NCBI GenBank assembly: GCA_023387585.1
Contig: JAEWHZ010000091.1
Span: 12,978-76,977, forward strand
Reading direction: 5' to 3'
Length of the DNA: 64,000 nucleotides
Source of the DNA: Pseudomonadota bacterium
GTDB lineage: Bacteria > Pseudomonadota > Alphaproteobacteria > Rhizobiales > Devosiaceae
The notes beneath the pieces were generated by a model that saw only the letters and a list, made by a program, of their open reading frames with translations, had not been told where the DNA came from and did no database searches. The position numbers were made by a program, and so were the translations under genes. Below are positions 1-11,240 of the stretch, in pieces (the stretch's first letter is position 1; every line of letters starts with the position of its first letter).

Positions 1-2
1 CG

Positions 3-1912
<1,910 letters not shown>

Positions 1913-1967
1913 AGGTGCTGGCGGCGCTTCGGTCCTGAACCGCCCGAAGCGCCGTTACACCGGGCGG

Positions 1968-3266
1968 CTACCGCCTGCCCCACCATGTCTGCGCCAGCGG
2001 CCTACCGCCGACGAAATCCAGTCCGTGCCCGCCATCGGCCAGCCGCAGCGCCTCGTTCCACTTGGCCATGCGCTCGGAACGGGTGAACGATCCCACCTTG
2101 AGCTGCCCCGCGCCCAGTCCGGTCGCGATATGGACGATGGAGATGTCCTCGGTCTCGCCCGAGCGCGCCGAGACCACGGAGGGCCAGCCATGCCCCGCCG
2201 CCGCCCGCCAGGCGTCGAACGCTTCGCTGACGGTGCCGATCTGGTTGACCTTGAGCAGCAGCGCGTTGCACGCCCTATGCTCCGCCGCCACCTCGACCAG
2301 CGCCGCATTGGTCACCAGCAAATCGTCGCCGATGATCTGCATCCGCTCGCCATAGGCCGCCGCGAAGGCGCTGAGGCCCGCAAGATCGTCCTCGGCCAGC
2401 GGGTCCTCGATCGAGGCGATCGGATAGCGCTCGATCCAGCGCCCCAGCGTTTCGATCATGGCGTCGGCGTCGAGGTCGCGCCCGTCCAGCGCCAGCCGAT
2501 AGCGCCCGTCCCTGCCGAATTCCGAAGCCGCCACGTCGAGCGAGATGATCACCCGCTCGCCCGGCACCTCGCCCGCCGCCTCTATGGCCTCCACCAGCGT
2601 GTCGAGCGCCTGCTCGTTGGTCTCGAATTCCGGCCAGTAGCCGCCCTCGTCGGCCACGCCCTTCAGTGCCCCGCGCTTGGCGAGAATTCTTCCCGCCGCC
2701 AGATAAACCTCCGCCGTTACCTCGAACACCTCGTCGAGGCTTTCGGCGCCCGGCACCATGATCATGAAGTCCTGGATGTCGACCCGCCGCCCGGCATGCG
2801 CCCCGCCGCCGAAAATCTGGATTTCAGGCAGCGGCAGGCTCGGTTTCGCCCCGGTCAGTGCCGCGATATGCCTGAACGGCGGCTGCTTCGCGCTCGCCGC
2901 CGCCGCATGCAGCACCGCGAGCGACACTGCCACCGTGGCATTGCCGCCGAGCCGCGCCTTGTTCTGCGTGCCGTCGATCTCGACGAGCGCCGCATCGACC
3001 CCCGCCTGATCCCCGGCATCCCAGCCGATCAACGCCGGCGCGATCTGTTCGGCGATGCCCTTGAGCGCCCGCTGCACATCCATGCCGCCGAGCCTTTCCC
3101 CGCCGTCGCGCAGGTCGATGGCCTCGCGCGTGCCGCGCGATGCTCCCGCAGGGGCGATGGCGCGCCCGACACTGCCATCGGCCAGCGTCACCTCGGCCTC
3201 GATCGTCGGCCGCCCGCGGCTGTCCCAAACCCGGCGCGCCCGCAGCGCAGTGATCCCGGCGCTCAT
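1968..3266 (-). CDS. Enolase-like protein, paralog with His-to-Ala change in the HRSGET motif
   Basis: This 432-residue protein has the full enolase architecture: the GGGAHAG loop histidine, DEGGY acid, DVAASEF and SIEDPL and GDDL metal ligands, and the LLKVNQIG and GQLKVGS lysines. In the conserved HRSGETED motif the histidine is alanine (VSARSGETED, residue about 367). That histidine lines the 2-phosphoglycerate site in classic enolases, so the substrate or efficiency may differ. The start codon overlaps the stop of the upstream kinase-like gene (ATGA), so the two are translationally coupled. The pairing with a kinase and the position beside sugar-acid genes suggest a dedicated catabolic branch rather than the housekeeping eno. 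That is inference. Confidence 0.8.
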   Translation of the reverse strand: MSAGITALRARRVWDSRGRPTIEAEVTLADGSVGRAIAPAGASRGTREAIDLRDGGERLGGMDVQRALKGIAEQIAPALIGWDAGDQAGVDAALVEIDGTQNKARLGGNATVAVSLAVLHAAAASAKQPPFRHIAALTGAKPSLPLPEIQIFGGGAHAGRRVDIQDFMIMVPGAESLDEVFEVTAEVYLAAGRILAKRGALKGVADEGGYWPEFETNEQALDTLVEAIEAAGEVPGERVIISLDVAASEFGRDGRYRLALDGRDLDADAMIETLGRWIERYPIASIEDPLAEDDLAGLSAFAAAYGERMQIIGDDLLVTNAALVEVAAEHRACNALLLKVNQIGTVSEAFDAWRAAAGHGWPSVVSARSGETEDISIVHIATGLGAGQLKVGSFTRSERMAKWNEALRLADGGHGLDFVGGRPLAQTWWGRR

Positions 3267-4246
3267 CGCGCATCCTCCTTCATGGTCTCGAAAATATCCG
3301 CGATCCGCGTCGGCTCGCTGTCGAACAGCGCCCTCGCCACATCGCGCTGCTTCACGCGCTGCGCCGCATCGAGATATTCGACCGGCGACTTGCCGTCGAC
3401 CCGCGCCAGCAGCAGCGCCGGCAGTAGTGCCGCCACCCGGGCCTCCAGCGCCTCGGCCGGCTCCCAGTCCACCTGCGCCGCATAGGCTTCCCACAGTTCC
3501 GCGGCCGACAGCGCCAGCAACTCGGGGTCGGCCTTGTGCGCCAGCGCCTTGATGGCCAGATGGTTGAGGCAGAAGGCGATATCGAAGGCCGGATCGCCCT
3601 CCACCGCGCATTCGGCATCGAGAAACACCGGCCCCTTCGGCCCGATCAATATGTTCTTGGGGCTGACATCGCCATGCACCAGCGAGAGTCTTGCCCGCTC
3701 CTGCCCTTCGATCAGGCGCGCGAACCGCTCCGCGAGGTCTGGATGCCGCTGCGCCGTATAGGCTAGATAGGGCTCGAGCCGCAGCGCCCGGAAATCCTCG
3801 AGATTGGGAAAGCACGCCCGCGCGGTCTCATCCGCTGCCGCCGCCCTGTGGATCGCGCCCAGCACCCGCCCCACTTCGCCGGCGAAGGCCACATCGACCC
3901 GTCCCGCCAGCAGCTCCGCCTTCCACACCGGATGCAGCGCCGGGTCGAGATAGGCCATGGCAAAACCATTCAGCCTTTCGCTGCGCCCGAACAGTTCCGG
4001 CACCGCGTCGGGCACCACGCCTGCGGCATAGCGCAGCCATTCATATTCGGCCGCATTGCGCCGCACCGGCGCCGTCCACTCCGCCGCGACCTTGAGCTGA
4101 GCCAGCGCGAATTTCACGCAATAGTCGCCGCGCTCCGTGCGTACGCGGCAGATATCCGAGGACACCCCGCCGGTCAGCGATTCCACTTCGGCCGGCTCGC
4201 CCGGCGCGATCAGTCCCAGTTCGACCAGCAGTTCCGCCGCGTCCAT
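3263..4246 (-). CDS. Phosphotransferase of the APH / choline-kinase family
   Basis: This 327-residue protein has a kinase-like fold. Visible are the ATP-clamping N-lobe (GGVSSDICRVRT then DYCVKFAL with the lysine), the Brenner motif LVHGDVSPKNILIG with catalytic Asp and Asn, and the metal-binding VFLDAECAVEGDPAFDIAF, at the spacing usual for aminoglycoside phosphotransferase-like kinases. Such proteins phosphorylate small alcohols, sugars or antibiotics; the substrate cannot be read from sequence. ATG at 4246 is preferred because homology begins at MDAAELL; the frame itself opens at 4306. It is first in an ATGA-overlapping pair with the enolase paralog. Confidence 0.8.
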   Translation of the reverse strand: MDAAELLVELGLIAPGEPAEVESLTGGVSSDICRVRTERGDYCVKFALAQLKVAAEWTAPVRRNAAEYEWLRYAAGVVPDAVPELFGRSERLNGFAMAYLDPALHPVWKAELLAGRVDVAFAGEVGRVLGAIHRAAAADETARACFPNLEDFRALRLEPYLAYTAQRHPDLAERFARLIEGQERARLSLVHGDVSPKNILIGPKGPVFLDAECAVEGDPAFDIAFCLNHLAIKALAHKADPELLALSAAELWEAYAAQVDWEPAEALEARVAALLPALLLARVDGKSPVEYLDAAQRVKQRDVARALFDSEPTRIADIFETMKEDAR

Positions 4247-4396
4247 CGTTTGTCCCCCGCCCCGCATTCCCGCGGCACCAGATACGATTTGCCGTCCTCC
4301 TGCCAAGCCCCTGCCGGCCCGAATGCGTACCGCACCGGTTGGACTTTCTCAGCTTTCCGCCGCCATACTCGCCCAATATCCTTCTCATGCAAGAAA

Positions 4397-4882
4397 ATGA
4401 CCGCGCCCGAAATCCTGCCACGGCTCACCGATCCCTATGTCCTGCTCGCCAGCTGGTTCGGCATCGGCTTTTTGCCCTTTGCCCAGGCCTGGGTGGCGGT
4501 CGCCACCGTGTGGCCGCTGGTCGGGCTGGGGCTCGGGCGCTCGCGCCTCTACCTGCTGATCGCCGCGCTCGGTTTCACCCTTGTCGGTCTCTATGTCGCC
4601 GAAAGCTGGGAGGTCGAACTGGCCATCAAGGATGACGGGCGCATCGTCATCGACGAGATCGCCGGCTATCTCGCCGGCCTCGTCATCGTCGGTCCCGTCG
4701 GCTGGGTCGGCGCGGGCCTATTCGCGCTTCTCATGCTCACCCTCGACGGCTTCAAGCCGTGGCCGATCTCGCTCACCGAATCCTGGCCCGGCGGCATCGG
4801 CATCGTCGGCGACGACCTCGCCGCCGGAATCGTCGCCGGAATCGTCGTCTGGCTGATCATGCGGTTTTTCCGCCGAGCCTAG
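4397..4882 (+). CDS. pgpA: Phosphatidylglycerophosphatase A
   Basis: This 161-residue inner-membrane phosphatase removes the terminal phosphate from phosphatidylglycerophosphate in phospholipid synthesis. The PgpA signature is clear: [17 protein letters not shown], then DGFKPWPI, then [17 protein letters not shown], with acidic residues typical of the family and three to four hydrophobic segments. ATG at 4397 is chosen because the family begins with a short hydrophilic leader before the [14 protein letters not shown] helix; the much longer open frame upstream is antisense to the kinase gene. Its stop overlaps the stop of gatB by four bases (convergent). Confidence 0.9.
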   Translation: MTAPEILPRLTDPYVLLASWFGIGFLPFAQAWVAVATVWPLVGLGLGRSRLYLLIAALGFTLVGLYVAESWEVELAIKDDGRIVIDEIAGYLAGLVIVGPVGWVGAGLFALLMLTLDGFKPWPISLTESWPGGIGIVGDDLAAGIVAGIVVWLIMRFFRRA

Positions 4883-6360
4883 TCCAGCCCGAGCTTCTGC
4901 TTCATCAGCGCGTTGAGCGCCTGCGGATTGGCCTTGCCGCCCGAGGCCTTCATCGCCTGGCCGACGAACCAGCCGATCATGGTCGGCTTGGCCTTCACCT
5001 TCTCGACCTGATCCGGGTTGGCGGCGATGATGTCGTCGACGATCTTTTCGATGGCCCCGAGATCGGTCACCTGCTTCATGCCACGCGCCTCGACGATCTG
5101 CGCCGGATCGCCGCCCTCGCTCCACACGATCTCGAACAGATCCTTGCCGATCTTGCCCGAGATGGCGCCCGAGGCGATCAGCTCGACGATGCCGCCGAGC
5201 TGGGCCGCGCTGACCGGGCTGGTGGTCACGTCCAGCCCCTCCTTGTTCAGCCGGGCGAAGAACTCGTTGATCATCCAGTTGGCGGCCAGCTTGCCGTCGC
5301 GCCCCTTGGCGACTTCCTCGAAGAAATCCGCCGATTCGCGCTCCAGCGTCAGCACCATGGCGTCATAGGCGGTGATGCCGTAGTCGGCGACGAACCGGTC
5401 CGCCTTCTCGTCCGGCAGCTCGGGCAGATCCTCCGCCAGAGCCGCGATGAAGGCGTCGTCGAATTCCAGCGGCAGCAGGTCGGGATCGGGGAAATAGCGA
5501 TAGTCGTGCGCTTCCTCCTTGGTGCGCATCGAGCGCGTCTCGCCGGTGCGCGGATCGTAGAGCCGCGTCTCCTGGTCGATCGCCCCACCCCCTTCGAGCA
5601 CGTCGATCTGCCGCCGCGCCTCGTATTCGATGGCCTGCGCGGCGAAGCGCATGGAGTTGACGTTCTTGATCTCGCAGCGCGTGCCGAACGCCCCGCCCGG
5701 CCGGCGCACCGACACGTTGATGTCGGCCCGCAGCGAGCCCTCCTCCATATTGCCGTCGCAGGTGCCCAGATAGCGCAATATGGCGCGCAGCTTCGACAGA
5801 TAGGCCCGCGCCTCTTCGGACGAGCGCAGATCGGGCTTCGAGACGATCTCCATCAGCGCCACGCCGGAGCGGTTGAGGTCGACGAAGCTCATGTTCGGGT
5901 GCTGGTCGTGGATCGACTTACCCGCATCCTGCTCCAGATGCAGCCGCTCGATGCCGATCTCGATCCGCTCGCCGTCGACATCGAGGAACACCGATCCCTC
6001 GCCGACGATCGGATCCTTGAACTGCGAGATCTGGTAGCCCTGCGGCAGGTCGGGGTAGAAATAGTTCTTGCGATCGAAGATCGAGCGCTTGTTGATCTTC
6101 GCCTTCAGCCCCAGCCCCGTCCGCACCGCCTGGCGCACGCATTCGGCGTTGATCACCGGCAGCATGCCCGGCATGGCCGCATCGACGAAGGAGACGTTGG
6201 CGTTGGGCGGGTTGCCGAATTTCGTCGACGAGCCCGAGAACAGCTTGCTCTGCGAGGTCACCTGGGCATGCACCTCCATGCCGATGACGATTTCCCACGC
6301 CCCCGTGCTGCCCTCGATGAAGCGCTTGGGGTCGGGCGTGCGGGTGTCGATAAGGGTCAC
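4879..6360 (-). CDS. gatB: Asp-tRNA(Asn)/Glu-tRNA(Gln) amidotransferase subunit B
   Basis: GatB activates misacylated Glu-tRNA(Gln) or Asp-tRNA(Asn) for transamidation in the GatCAB complex. The protein is 493 residues, the usual length. Visible are the [19 protein letters not shown] opening, the [14 protein letters not shown] block, the [14 protein letters not shown] stretch, and a C-terminal YqeY-like tail ending in [15 protein letters not shown] start at 6360 is preferred: it sits seven bases after AGGAAA and gives an N-terminus [11 protein letters not shown], whereas the upstream extension to 6453 lacks homology. gatA and gatC are not in the window. Confidence 0.93.
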   Translation of the reverse strand: MTLIDTRTPDPKRFIEGSTGAWEIVIGMEVHAQVTSQSKLFSGSSTKFGNPPNANVSFVDAAMPGMLPVINAECVRQAVRTGLGLKAKINKRSIFDRKNYFYPDLPQGYQISQFKDPIVGEGSVFLDVDGERIEIGIERLHLEQDAGKSIHDQHPNMSFVDLNRSGVALMEIVSKPDLRSSEEARAYLSKLRAILRYLGTCDGNMEEGSLRADINVSVRRPGGAFGTRCEIKNVNSMRFAAQAIEYEARRQIDVLEGGGAIDQETRLYDPRTGETRSMRTKEEAHDYRYFPDPDLLPLEFDDAFIAALAEDLPELPDEKADRFVADYGITAYDAMVLTLERESADFFEEVAKGRDGKLAANWMINEFFARLNKEGLDVTTSPVSAAQLGGIVELIASGAISGKIGKDLFEIVWSEGGDPAQIVEARGMKQVTDLGAIEKIVDDIIAANPDQVEKVKAKPTMIGWFVGQAMKASGGKANPQALNALMKQKLGLD

Positions 6361-6424
6361 GGGATGTTTCCTGGGGCGGGCTTGAACGGGACTGGCCGAG
6401 GCATAATCGGCGCGCGCGCCGATT

Positions 6425-6937
6425 TCAATCGTCGGCGTCCACCGGCCCCGCATAAGGGCGCAGCGATTTTTCCAGATGCACGCTCATGAACGGGTCGCGC
6501 CCCGGCCGCCCGTCGGGCCGCATGGCGAGGATGCGATAGCCCTGCCGCTCGTAAAAGCGCACCGCGCGCACATTGTCGGCGGGCGTTTCGAGGTTCACCC
6601 GGCTGGCGCCGTAAAGCTCCAGCACCGCCTCCATGCGCCGCAGCAGCAGCGAGCCGATGCCGAGCCCCTGCATGTCGGGCATCACGAACAGATAGGGGAT
6701 ATAGGCCCGCCCCCGCGCCCGCGAGCACCAGCCGACGACCAGCCCCTCGAACTCGGCCACCACGATGCGCTCGATGGTGTCCACCACCGCCGCCTCGAGC
6801 CGCGCCCGCTCCGCCGCCCGCTGGCCCGGCCGCTCGACCATCAGCGGCAATATGCCGTGCGCCCACGCCTCGTAGGCGATGCGCGACAGCGCGGGAATGT
6901 CGCTGCGCTCGGCCTTGCGGATGTCGATGGGCAGCAA
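6425..6937 (-). CDS. GNAT family N-acetyltransferase
   Basis: This 170-residue single-domain acetyltransferase has acetyl-CoA binding motif A visible as [20 protein letters not shown] (Q/RxxGxG/A type) and motif B as [22 protein letters not shown]. The N-terminus, [17 protein letters not shown], is the usual beta1-alpha1 of GNATs. The substrate is unknown; the acceptor could be an amino acid, a protein N-terminus or a drug. It lies 65 bases upstream of gatB on the same strand and 25 bases after the chorismate mutase gene, so these three may share a transcript. Confidence 0.85.
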   Translation of the reverse strand: MLPIDIRKAERSDIPALSRIAYEAWAHGILPLMVERPGQRAAERARLEAAVVDTIERIVVAEFEGLVVGWCSRARGRAYIPYLFVMPDMQGLGIGSLLLRRMEAVLELYGASRVNLETPADNVRAVRFYERQGYRILAMRPDGRPGRDPFMSVHLEKSLRPYAGPVDADD

Positions 6938-6962
6938 GAGCTCGGCTCCTCGATCCAGGACT

Positions 6963-7289
6963 CTAGTTGCGGCGGCGCGCCGCGATGATGCCCTTCTCGT
7001 AGTTGACGTTCCAGTCGATCAGGGTACGCCAGATAAGTTCTGCCTGATCCTCGTCGAGATCAAGGGCCAAAGCGCGCTCGCGCAGCGTGGCGACGATCGC
7101 CTCGATCCGGGCCTTGTCATAGGCCTCGTGCGGGTCGGTCTTGATCTCGGCCATGCGCGTCACATAGGCGTGGCGCTCGGCGAACAGGCTCAGCAGCGCC
7201 CGGTCGATCCGGTCGATCTCGACGCGCACGTCTTCCTTGTTCTGGCATTGGGCCGGCGGCTTGCCGGCGCCCGTCGTGGTCGCGCTCAA
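6963..7289 (-). CDS. Chorismate mutase (AroQ type)
   Basis: This short all-helical protein of about 108 residues converts chorismate to prephenate for Phe and Tyr synthesis. The AroQ signature is clear: VEIDRIDRALLSLFAERHAYVTRMAEIK gives the first helix with its arginine, Leu-Leu and ER...K pattern, followed by ARIEAIVATLRERA and LIWRTLIDWNVNYEK. A TTG start at 7289 is proposed because GGGAGA lies eight bases upstream and it yields the usual size; other upstream starts run into low-complexity Arg/Ala sequence. No prephenate dehydratase or dehydrogenase domain is fused. Confidence 0.8.
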   Translation of the reverse strand: MSATTTGAGKPPAQCQNKEDVRVEIDRIDRALLSLFAERHAYVTRMAEIKTDPHEAYDKARIEAIVATLRERALALDLDEDQAELIWRTLIDWNVNYEKGIIAARRRN

Positions 7290-7449
7290 ATCATCGTCTC
7301 CCTTTTGCACTGGCGCTGGTTTGCACTGCCGGGCCGCGCTCGGCAACCCCTTGGCAGCCCCTTGGCAACCGCGCGGAACCCGCCGCGCCGCGCCCGCGTT
7401 GCCGCTGGCAGACAGCGTCATCGCAAACATCTTTTCCCGGGAGCGTCAA

Positions 7450-7761
7450 ATGAATGCCATCGCCGATCTCATCCGCCACATCACGGAAGATCCCAACGAT
7501 CCGCGCGTGCGCCTGCGCCGCCAGTTCGCCGAGTTCGAGGACAATCTCGAAAAATTCGGCCGCTCCGCGTCGCGTGCCGGCCACAGGGCGGCGGACGAGG
7601 CCGGCGACGTGTTCGATCACGCCCTGCATCAGGGCACGGCCGCCGCGCGCGCCGTCGGCTCGGGGCTCAATGCCGTGGGCAGGCAGGTGAGCCGCGATCC
7701 CCTGCCCCTGATCGTCGCCGCCGGAACGGTGGCGCTGATCGCCCTGCTGCTGCGCCGCTAA
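7450..7761 (+). CDS. Small DUF883/ElaB-like membrane-anchored protein
   Basis: The 103-residue product has an amphipathic, charged N-terminal two-thirds rich in Ala, Arg and Asp, and a C-terminal hydrophobic anchor (PLPLIVAAGTVALIALLLRR). This is the layout of DUF883/ElaB/YqjD proteins, tail-anchored inner-membrane proteins linked to stress and ribosome association in enterobacteria. GGGAGC lies six bases before ATG. It starts 160 bases from the divergent chorismate mutase gene. Family membership is judged by layout rather than by a strong motif. Confidence 0.55.
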   Translation: MNAIADLIRHITEDPNDPRVRLRRQFAEFEDNLEKFGRSASRAGHRAADEAGDVFDHALHQGTAAARAVGSGLNAVGRQVSRDPLPLIVAAGTVALIALLLRR

Positions 7762-7844
7762 CTGTCTGTTAACGCTGCAAGCCCGCATTTCATTAGGGTT
7801 GAGGTGCGAAATTGGTCCGGTCGAGACTGCCCGGACCTTTCGCC

Positions 7845-8330
7845 ATGCCCAGAATCCTGCCCCACACAATCGCACCCCGCCTCGCCGCCGCCCTCGTCGT
7901 CACGAGCCTTCTGGCGGGCTGCGGCATACCGGGCTTCTCCAATATCCGCATGGGCCAGCTCTCCGAGCATGAGTGCATGATGCGCGCCATGTATTTCGAG
8001 TCCAACCGCTCGAGTTCGGACGGCATGCTGGCCGTCGGCACCGTGGTGATGAACCGCGTCGACAACCCCGGCGAATACCCGACCAATGTCTGCGGCGTCG
8101 TCGGCCAGCCCAATCAGTTCGCCGACGGCGTGCTGACCCGCCCGATGACCGATTCCGGCGCCGTCCTCGCCTCGGAGATGGCCGGTCGCGTCCTGCGCGG
8201 CGAACGCCATTCCGGCGTCGGCCCCGCCGAGCATTTCCACACCGCCGGCCTGCGCTTCCCCTACAACAACATGCATTACGTGCTGGAAGCGGGCGGCAAC
8301 GAGTTCTACATCAAGATGCGGCGGCGATAG
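7845..8330 (+). CDS. SleB-like cell wall hydrolase, lipoprotein
   Basis: This 161-residue envelope protein has an N-terminal signal ending in the lipobox LLAGC, so the mature protein should be lipid-anchored at Cys-25 or so. The rest is the SleB/Hydrolase_2 domain: HECMMRAMYFESN, then MLAVGTVVMNRVDNP, then CGVVGQPNQFADG, and the C-terminal EHFHTAGLRFPY block. Family members cleave peptidoglycan, with the first Glu as catalytic acid. ATG at 7845 is chosen because it places the signal peptide correctly; a TTG at 7812 is in frame. Confidence 0.8.
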   Translation: MPRILPHTIAPRLAAALVVTSLLAGCGIPGFSNIRMGQLSEHECMMRAMYFESNRSSSDGMLAVGTVVMNRVDNPGEYPTNVCGVVGQPNQFADGVLTRPMTDSGAVLASEMAGRVLRGERHSGVGPAEHFHTAGLRFPYNNMHYVLEAGGNEFYIKMRRR

Positions 8331-8381
8331 GGGCCGCGTTGCACGCGGTACTTCACCGACAGCCCCGATTTCCCTCCCCCT

Positions 8382-8495
8382 CGATGTCATCCCGGGCTTG
8401 GCCCGAGGCCTATCACGAGGGGCTTGCCCCGAAGCGCCATCGCGGCGGTTGGAGTGTTTGGAGATAGGCCCCGGCCTCCCGCCGGGGTGACATCG
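8382..8495. repeat. Imperfect palindromic intergenic repeat
   Basis: The gap between the SleB-like gene and the DUF2076 gene holds a 114-base inverted repeat. The left end reads CGATGTCATCCCGGGC and the right end reads GCCGGGGTGACATCG, with further partly matching arms (GAGGCCTATC... and GATAGGCCCCGG). Dispersed elements beginning ATGTCATCCC and ending GGGTGACAT are common between genes in alphaproteobacteria. No second copy was seen in this window. Confidence 0.6.
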
Positions 8496-8528
8496 GAGGG
8501 GTGGCGTTTTCTGTGCTCCTATCACCCC

Positions 8529-9014
8529 TCAAAACCCGCCACCCAGATCGAAATCCCCGCCGTCCCCCCAATCATCATCGCCCCCATCCCAGCCGCCGTC
8601 ATCCTCCTGCGCCGGCTCCGCCTCCCCCGCCTCGGCCGATCCTCCGAACAGGCTCGCGATCGCGCTGCCGAGCAGCAGGCCGCCGGTCACGCCCAGCGCG
8701 GTCTGCGCGGCCCCGGCAAGAAAGCCGCCGCCACGGCGGACGGGCGGCGCGGCGTCGCGGTCCCAGGGGCCGGGGCGGTCGCGGGCCACATCGGCGGCGC
8801 GTTCGAGCTCGCGAATCCGCTCGCGCGCATCGGTCAGCGCCGTTTCCTGCACCAGCACGGTCTGCGCCAGGTAATAGGCGGCGCCGGGCTGGTGGGCCAT
8901 CAGGTCGCGGATCAGCGCCTCGGCCTCCGCCTCGCGCGGGCCGGAGCGGCGCTCGACCGCGGCGAGGCGTTCGAACAGGCTCTCGATGGCCTGGCGGTCT
9001 TCGGGACTGAGCAT
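8529..9014 (-). CDS. DUF2076 domain protein
   Basis: The 161-residue protein starts MLSPEDRQAIESLFERL, the recognisable DUF2076 opening, followed by a predicted helical coiled region (LIRDLMAHQPGAAYYLAQTVLVQE), a Gly-rich linker with a weak hydrophobic segment (TALGVTGGLLLGSAIASLF) and an Asp/Gly/Trp-rich acidic tail. The family is described as periplasmic ligand-binding or sensor-like, but its function is not established. ATG at 9014 is chosen over the frame opening at 9140, which has no homology-like sequence. Confidence 0.75.
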   Translation of the reverse strand: MLSPEDRQAIESLFERLAAVERRSGPREAEAEALIRDLMAHQPGAAYYLAQTVLVQETALTDARERIRELERAADVARDRPGPWDRDAAPPVRRGGGFLAGAAQTALGVTGGLLLGSAIASLFGGSAEAGEAEPAQEDDGGWDGGDDDWGDGGDFDLGGGF

Positions 9015-9066
9015 GCGGTGCCTCCTCGGTTGCCTCCCGAGGACATGGGATTCGCCCGGCCCCGCT

Positions 9067-9357
9067 TCAACCGTCCGCCAGCCCCTTTTGCTTCGCCGCC
9101 ACATGCAGCACGAAGCCGATGACGATGGCCGTCGCCTCATAGAGTTCGAGCGGAATGGTGTCGTCGAGCTCGACCCGCGACAGCGCCTCGGCCAGCACCG
9201 GATCGGATTCGATGACCACGCCGTGTTCCTCGGCCAGCGCCACGATCTTTTCGGCGACGACGCCCCGCCCCTTCGCCGTCACGCGCGGCGCCTCGCGCGA
9301 GCCCTCGGCATAGGCGAGCGCGATGGCCAGCGGCACCCTGTCGTCCCCGCCGCTCAT
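9067..9357 (-). CDS. FhlB-like protein (FlhB cytoplasmic-domain homolog)
   Basis: This 96-residue protein resembles only the C-terminal cytoplasmic part of the flagellar export component FlhB: VPLAIALAYAEGSREAPRVTAKGRG, then IVALAEEHGVVIESDPVLAEALS, then DTIPLELYEATAIVIGFVL. The autocleavage NPTH motif of real FlhB is absent. Such stand-alone FhlB proteins are usually encoded next to fliK and may help switch export specificity. Its ATG overlaps the fliK stop (ATGA). Confidence 0.8.
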   Translation of the reverse strand: MSGGDDRVPLAIALAYAEGSREAPRVTAKGRGVVAEKIVALAEEHGVVIESDPVLAEALSRVELDDTIPLELYEATAIVIGFVLHVAAKQKGLADG

Positions 9358-11099
9358 GCCTCGCCCTCCACCGGCTCCGTGCGCCGCACCGCCAGTCCGC
9401 CCACCGACAGGCCGGCGGCGGCGAGGCTGGTGGCGATGCCGTCGAGCCCGGCCCGCAATTCATCCGCGAGCGCATCGTCCTCGGCCCACAGCACGCAGCT
9501 TATCCGGTTGCCCGCCAGCCCCACATGCGCCCCGATGGCGCCCGCTTCCTCGCCCAGCGACACCGAAAAGCTCGCCGTCCAGCGCTGCGCCGCCTTGCCC
9601 TCGCTGCCCTGCCGCCCCTCGCGCGTGATGCGCAACGGCAGCGTCAGCGGCGCGCCGAACAGCATGAACGGCATTTCGAGCCGCCATTCCGCCCCGCCCG
9701 CCTGCCGCACCGCCTCGTCGGGCACCGAGCTCGCCTGATGCAGGCGGATGCGCCCCAGCACCTCCTCGCCGGCCTGCGCCAGGTTGCGCACCAGCGCCGG
9801 CAGCATCTCATCCTCGGCCGGTGGCGGCATTAGGGTGCGATTGCCCGGCTGATCCTGTCCCACCGGCGGCCGCGCAATGGCATTCACGCCCTCGACCGCT
9901 TCCACCGCGCCGCCCATGGCTTTGCCGAGCGTCGCCAGCACCGATTTCAAATCGCCCTCGCCGCCACCCCGCCCGGCCAGCAGCCGGCTTTCGAGGAACA
10001 CGCCGGCGTTCCGTACCGCAACCTGCAACTGCGCGCCGGTCAGCGCGCCGCCCTCGAGGCCAATCGCCCGGCCCGCCAGTTGCGTCACCGCGCGCCGCAC
10101 CGGGTCGGGCAGTTGCGCCAGCACCGGCAGCGCCTGCTGCACCAGCCCGTGCAGCCGCGCCACGGCATCGGTGCCGGCCGCGGGCGGGACTGTTCCGGCC
10201 ATGTTCGGCGCGGGAGCGGCCTGCCCGATGGCGGATAACGGCGCGGACGGAGCCATGGCCGGCACCGGCTGGACGGGCGCCGTGGGCGTTCCCTGTGGCG
10301 GCGCGGCCGGCGCCCCGACCGGCAGGCTCAGCGTCAGTTGCGCCCGCGAGGCATCGAAGATCGCCGGGATCGGGCTGGCCATCGGCACCGCCAGCGCCGG
10401 CGGAAGCTGGATGGTCTGGCTGAAGCCCGGCATCGCGGCGAGATAGCGCCCCGGCGTCAGCGTCGGCAGCAATTGCACCTGCACCGCCTCCGGCCGCGCC
10501 TGCGGCACCGGATTGGTGGCCAGCGCCACCGTCACCTGTACCGGCGGCACCACCGGCGCGCTGCCGGCAGGCGCATTCGCCGCAACAACCGCTCCCGCCG
10601 GCGTCTGCACCGCCGCCGCGACCGCAGGGGGAACGCCCGGCATCGGGCCATAGCCGCCGGTGATCACGGGCGGCCCGCTTGGCGCCGCGACCACCGGGGC
10701 CGGTGCGCCCTGCACCGCCGGAGCACCGGCCTGCGGCGGCCCCATGGCCATTTGCGCCTGCGCCGACAGCGAGCGCAGCACCGGTGGCACCGGCGCGGCC
10801 GCTTCAGGCGAGGCCGATGCGGCCGCCGGCAGCACCGATAGCTGCAAACTCTGCCCCGTGCTCTCGATGCGCAGCCGCACCATGCTGCCCACGGGCGGCG
10901 GCCGCGGCAGGGTCAGCGCCAGCGAAATCCCCTCGATGTCGACGAGGACATTGCCTGCCTGCCCCGCCGTCTGCGGCAGCACGGCCCGCACCACGGCGTC
11001 GAGCACGTCGCCCCGGCGCAGCGCGGCGGCGAGATTGGGTTGCGAGGCCTGAAGGGATTGGGCGATCCGGGCGATTTCGCTCGAAACGGCGCCCGGCAC
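9354..11099 (-). CDS. fliK: Flagellar hook-length control protein FliK
   Basis: This 581-residue secreted ruler protein has a very long Pro/Ala/Val-rich central region (roughly residues 80-400) and a conserved C-terminal FliK domain (RIRLHQASSVPDEAVRQAGGAEWRLEMPF..., ending GLSVGGLAVRRTEPVEGEA), which interacts with FlhB to end hook growth. A GTG start at 11099 is preceded by GGGAGG eight bases upstream. It is translationally coupled to the FhlB-like gene. No other flagellar genes lie in the window, so this pair is separate from the main cluster. Confidence 0.85.
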   Translation of the reverse strand: MPGAVSSEIARIAQSLQASQPNLAAALRRGDVLDAVVRAVLPQTAGQAGNVLVDIEGISLALTLPRPPPVGSMVRLRIESTGQSLQLSVLPAAASASPEAAAPVPPVLRSLSAQAQMAMGPPQAGAPAVQGAPAPVVAAPSGPPVITGGYGPMPGVPPAVAAAVQTPAGAVVAANAPAGSAPVVPPVQVTVALATNPVPQARPEAVQVQLLPTLTPGRYLAAMPGFSQTIQLPPALAVPMASPIPAIFDASRAQLTLSLPVGAPAAPPQGTPTAPVQPVPAMAPSAPLSAIGQAAPAPNMAGTVPPAAGTDAVARLHGLVQQALPVLAQLPDPVRRAVTQLAGRAIGLEGGALTGAQLQVAVRNAGVFLESRLLAGRGGGEGDLKSVLATLGKAMGGAVEAVEGVNAIARPPVGQDQPGNRTLMPPPAEDEMLPALVRNLAQAGEEVLGRIRLHQASSVPDEAVRQAGGAEWRLEMPFMLFGAPLTLPLRITREGRQGSEGKAAQRWTASFSVSLGEEAGAIGAHVGLAGNRISCVLWAEDDALADELRAGLDGIATSLAAAGLSVGGLAVRRTEPVEGEA

Positions 11100-11240
11100 G
11101 GTCAGGACCTCCCGCCCGGCATGTCTCGCGGCGATAGCAACCGGCAGGCGGGCATCATCGGCTCGAACCCTCGCGGCTCATGAAACGCGACCCAACAAAG
11201 CTCAGTGTCGGCCGATCGGCCGGGCCGCGCAAGAGCCTGC

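Noticed and set aside
3267..3815. An N-terminal extension of the enolase paralog
   Set aside because: It is the neighbouring kinase gene read in another frame; the true start overlaps the kinase stop at 3266.
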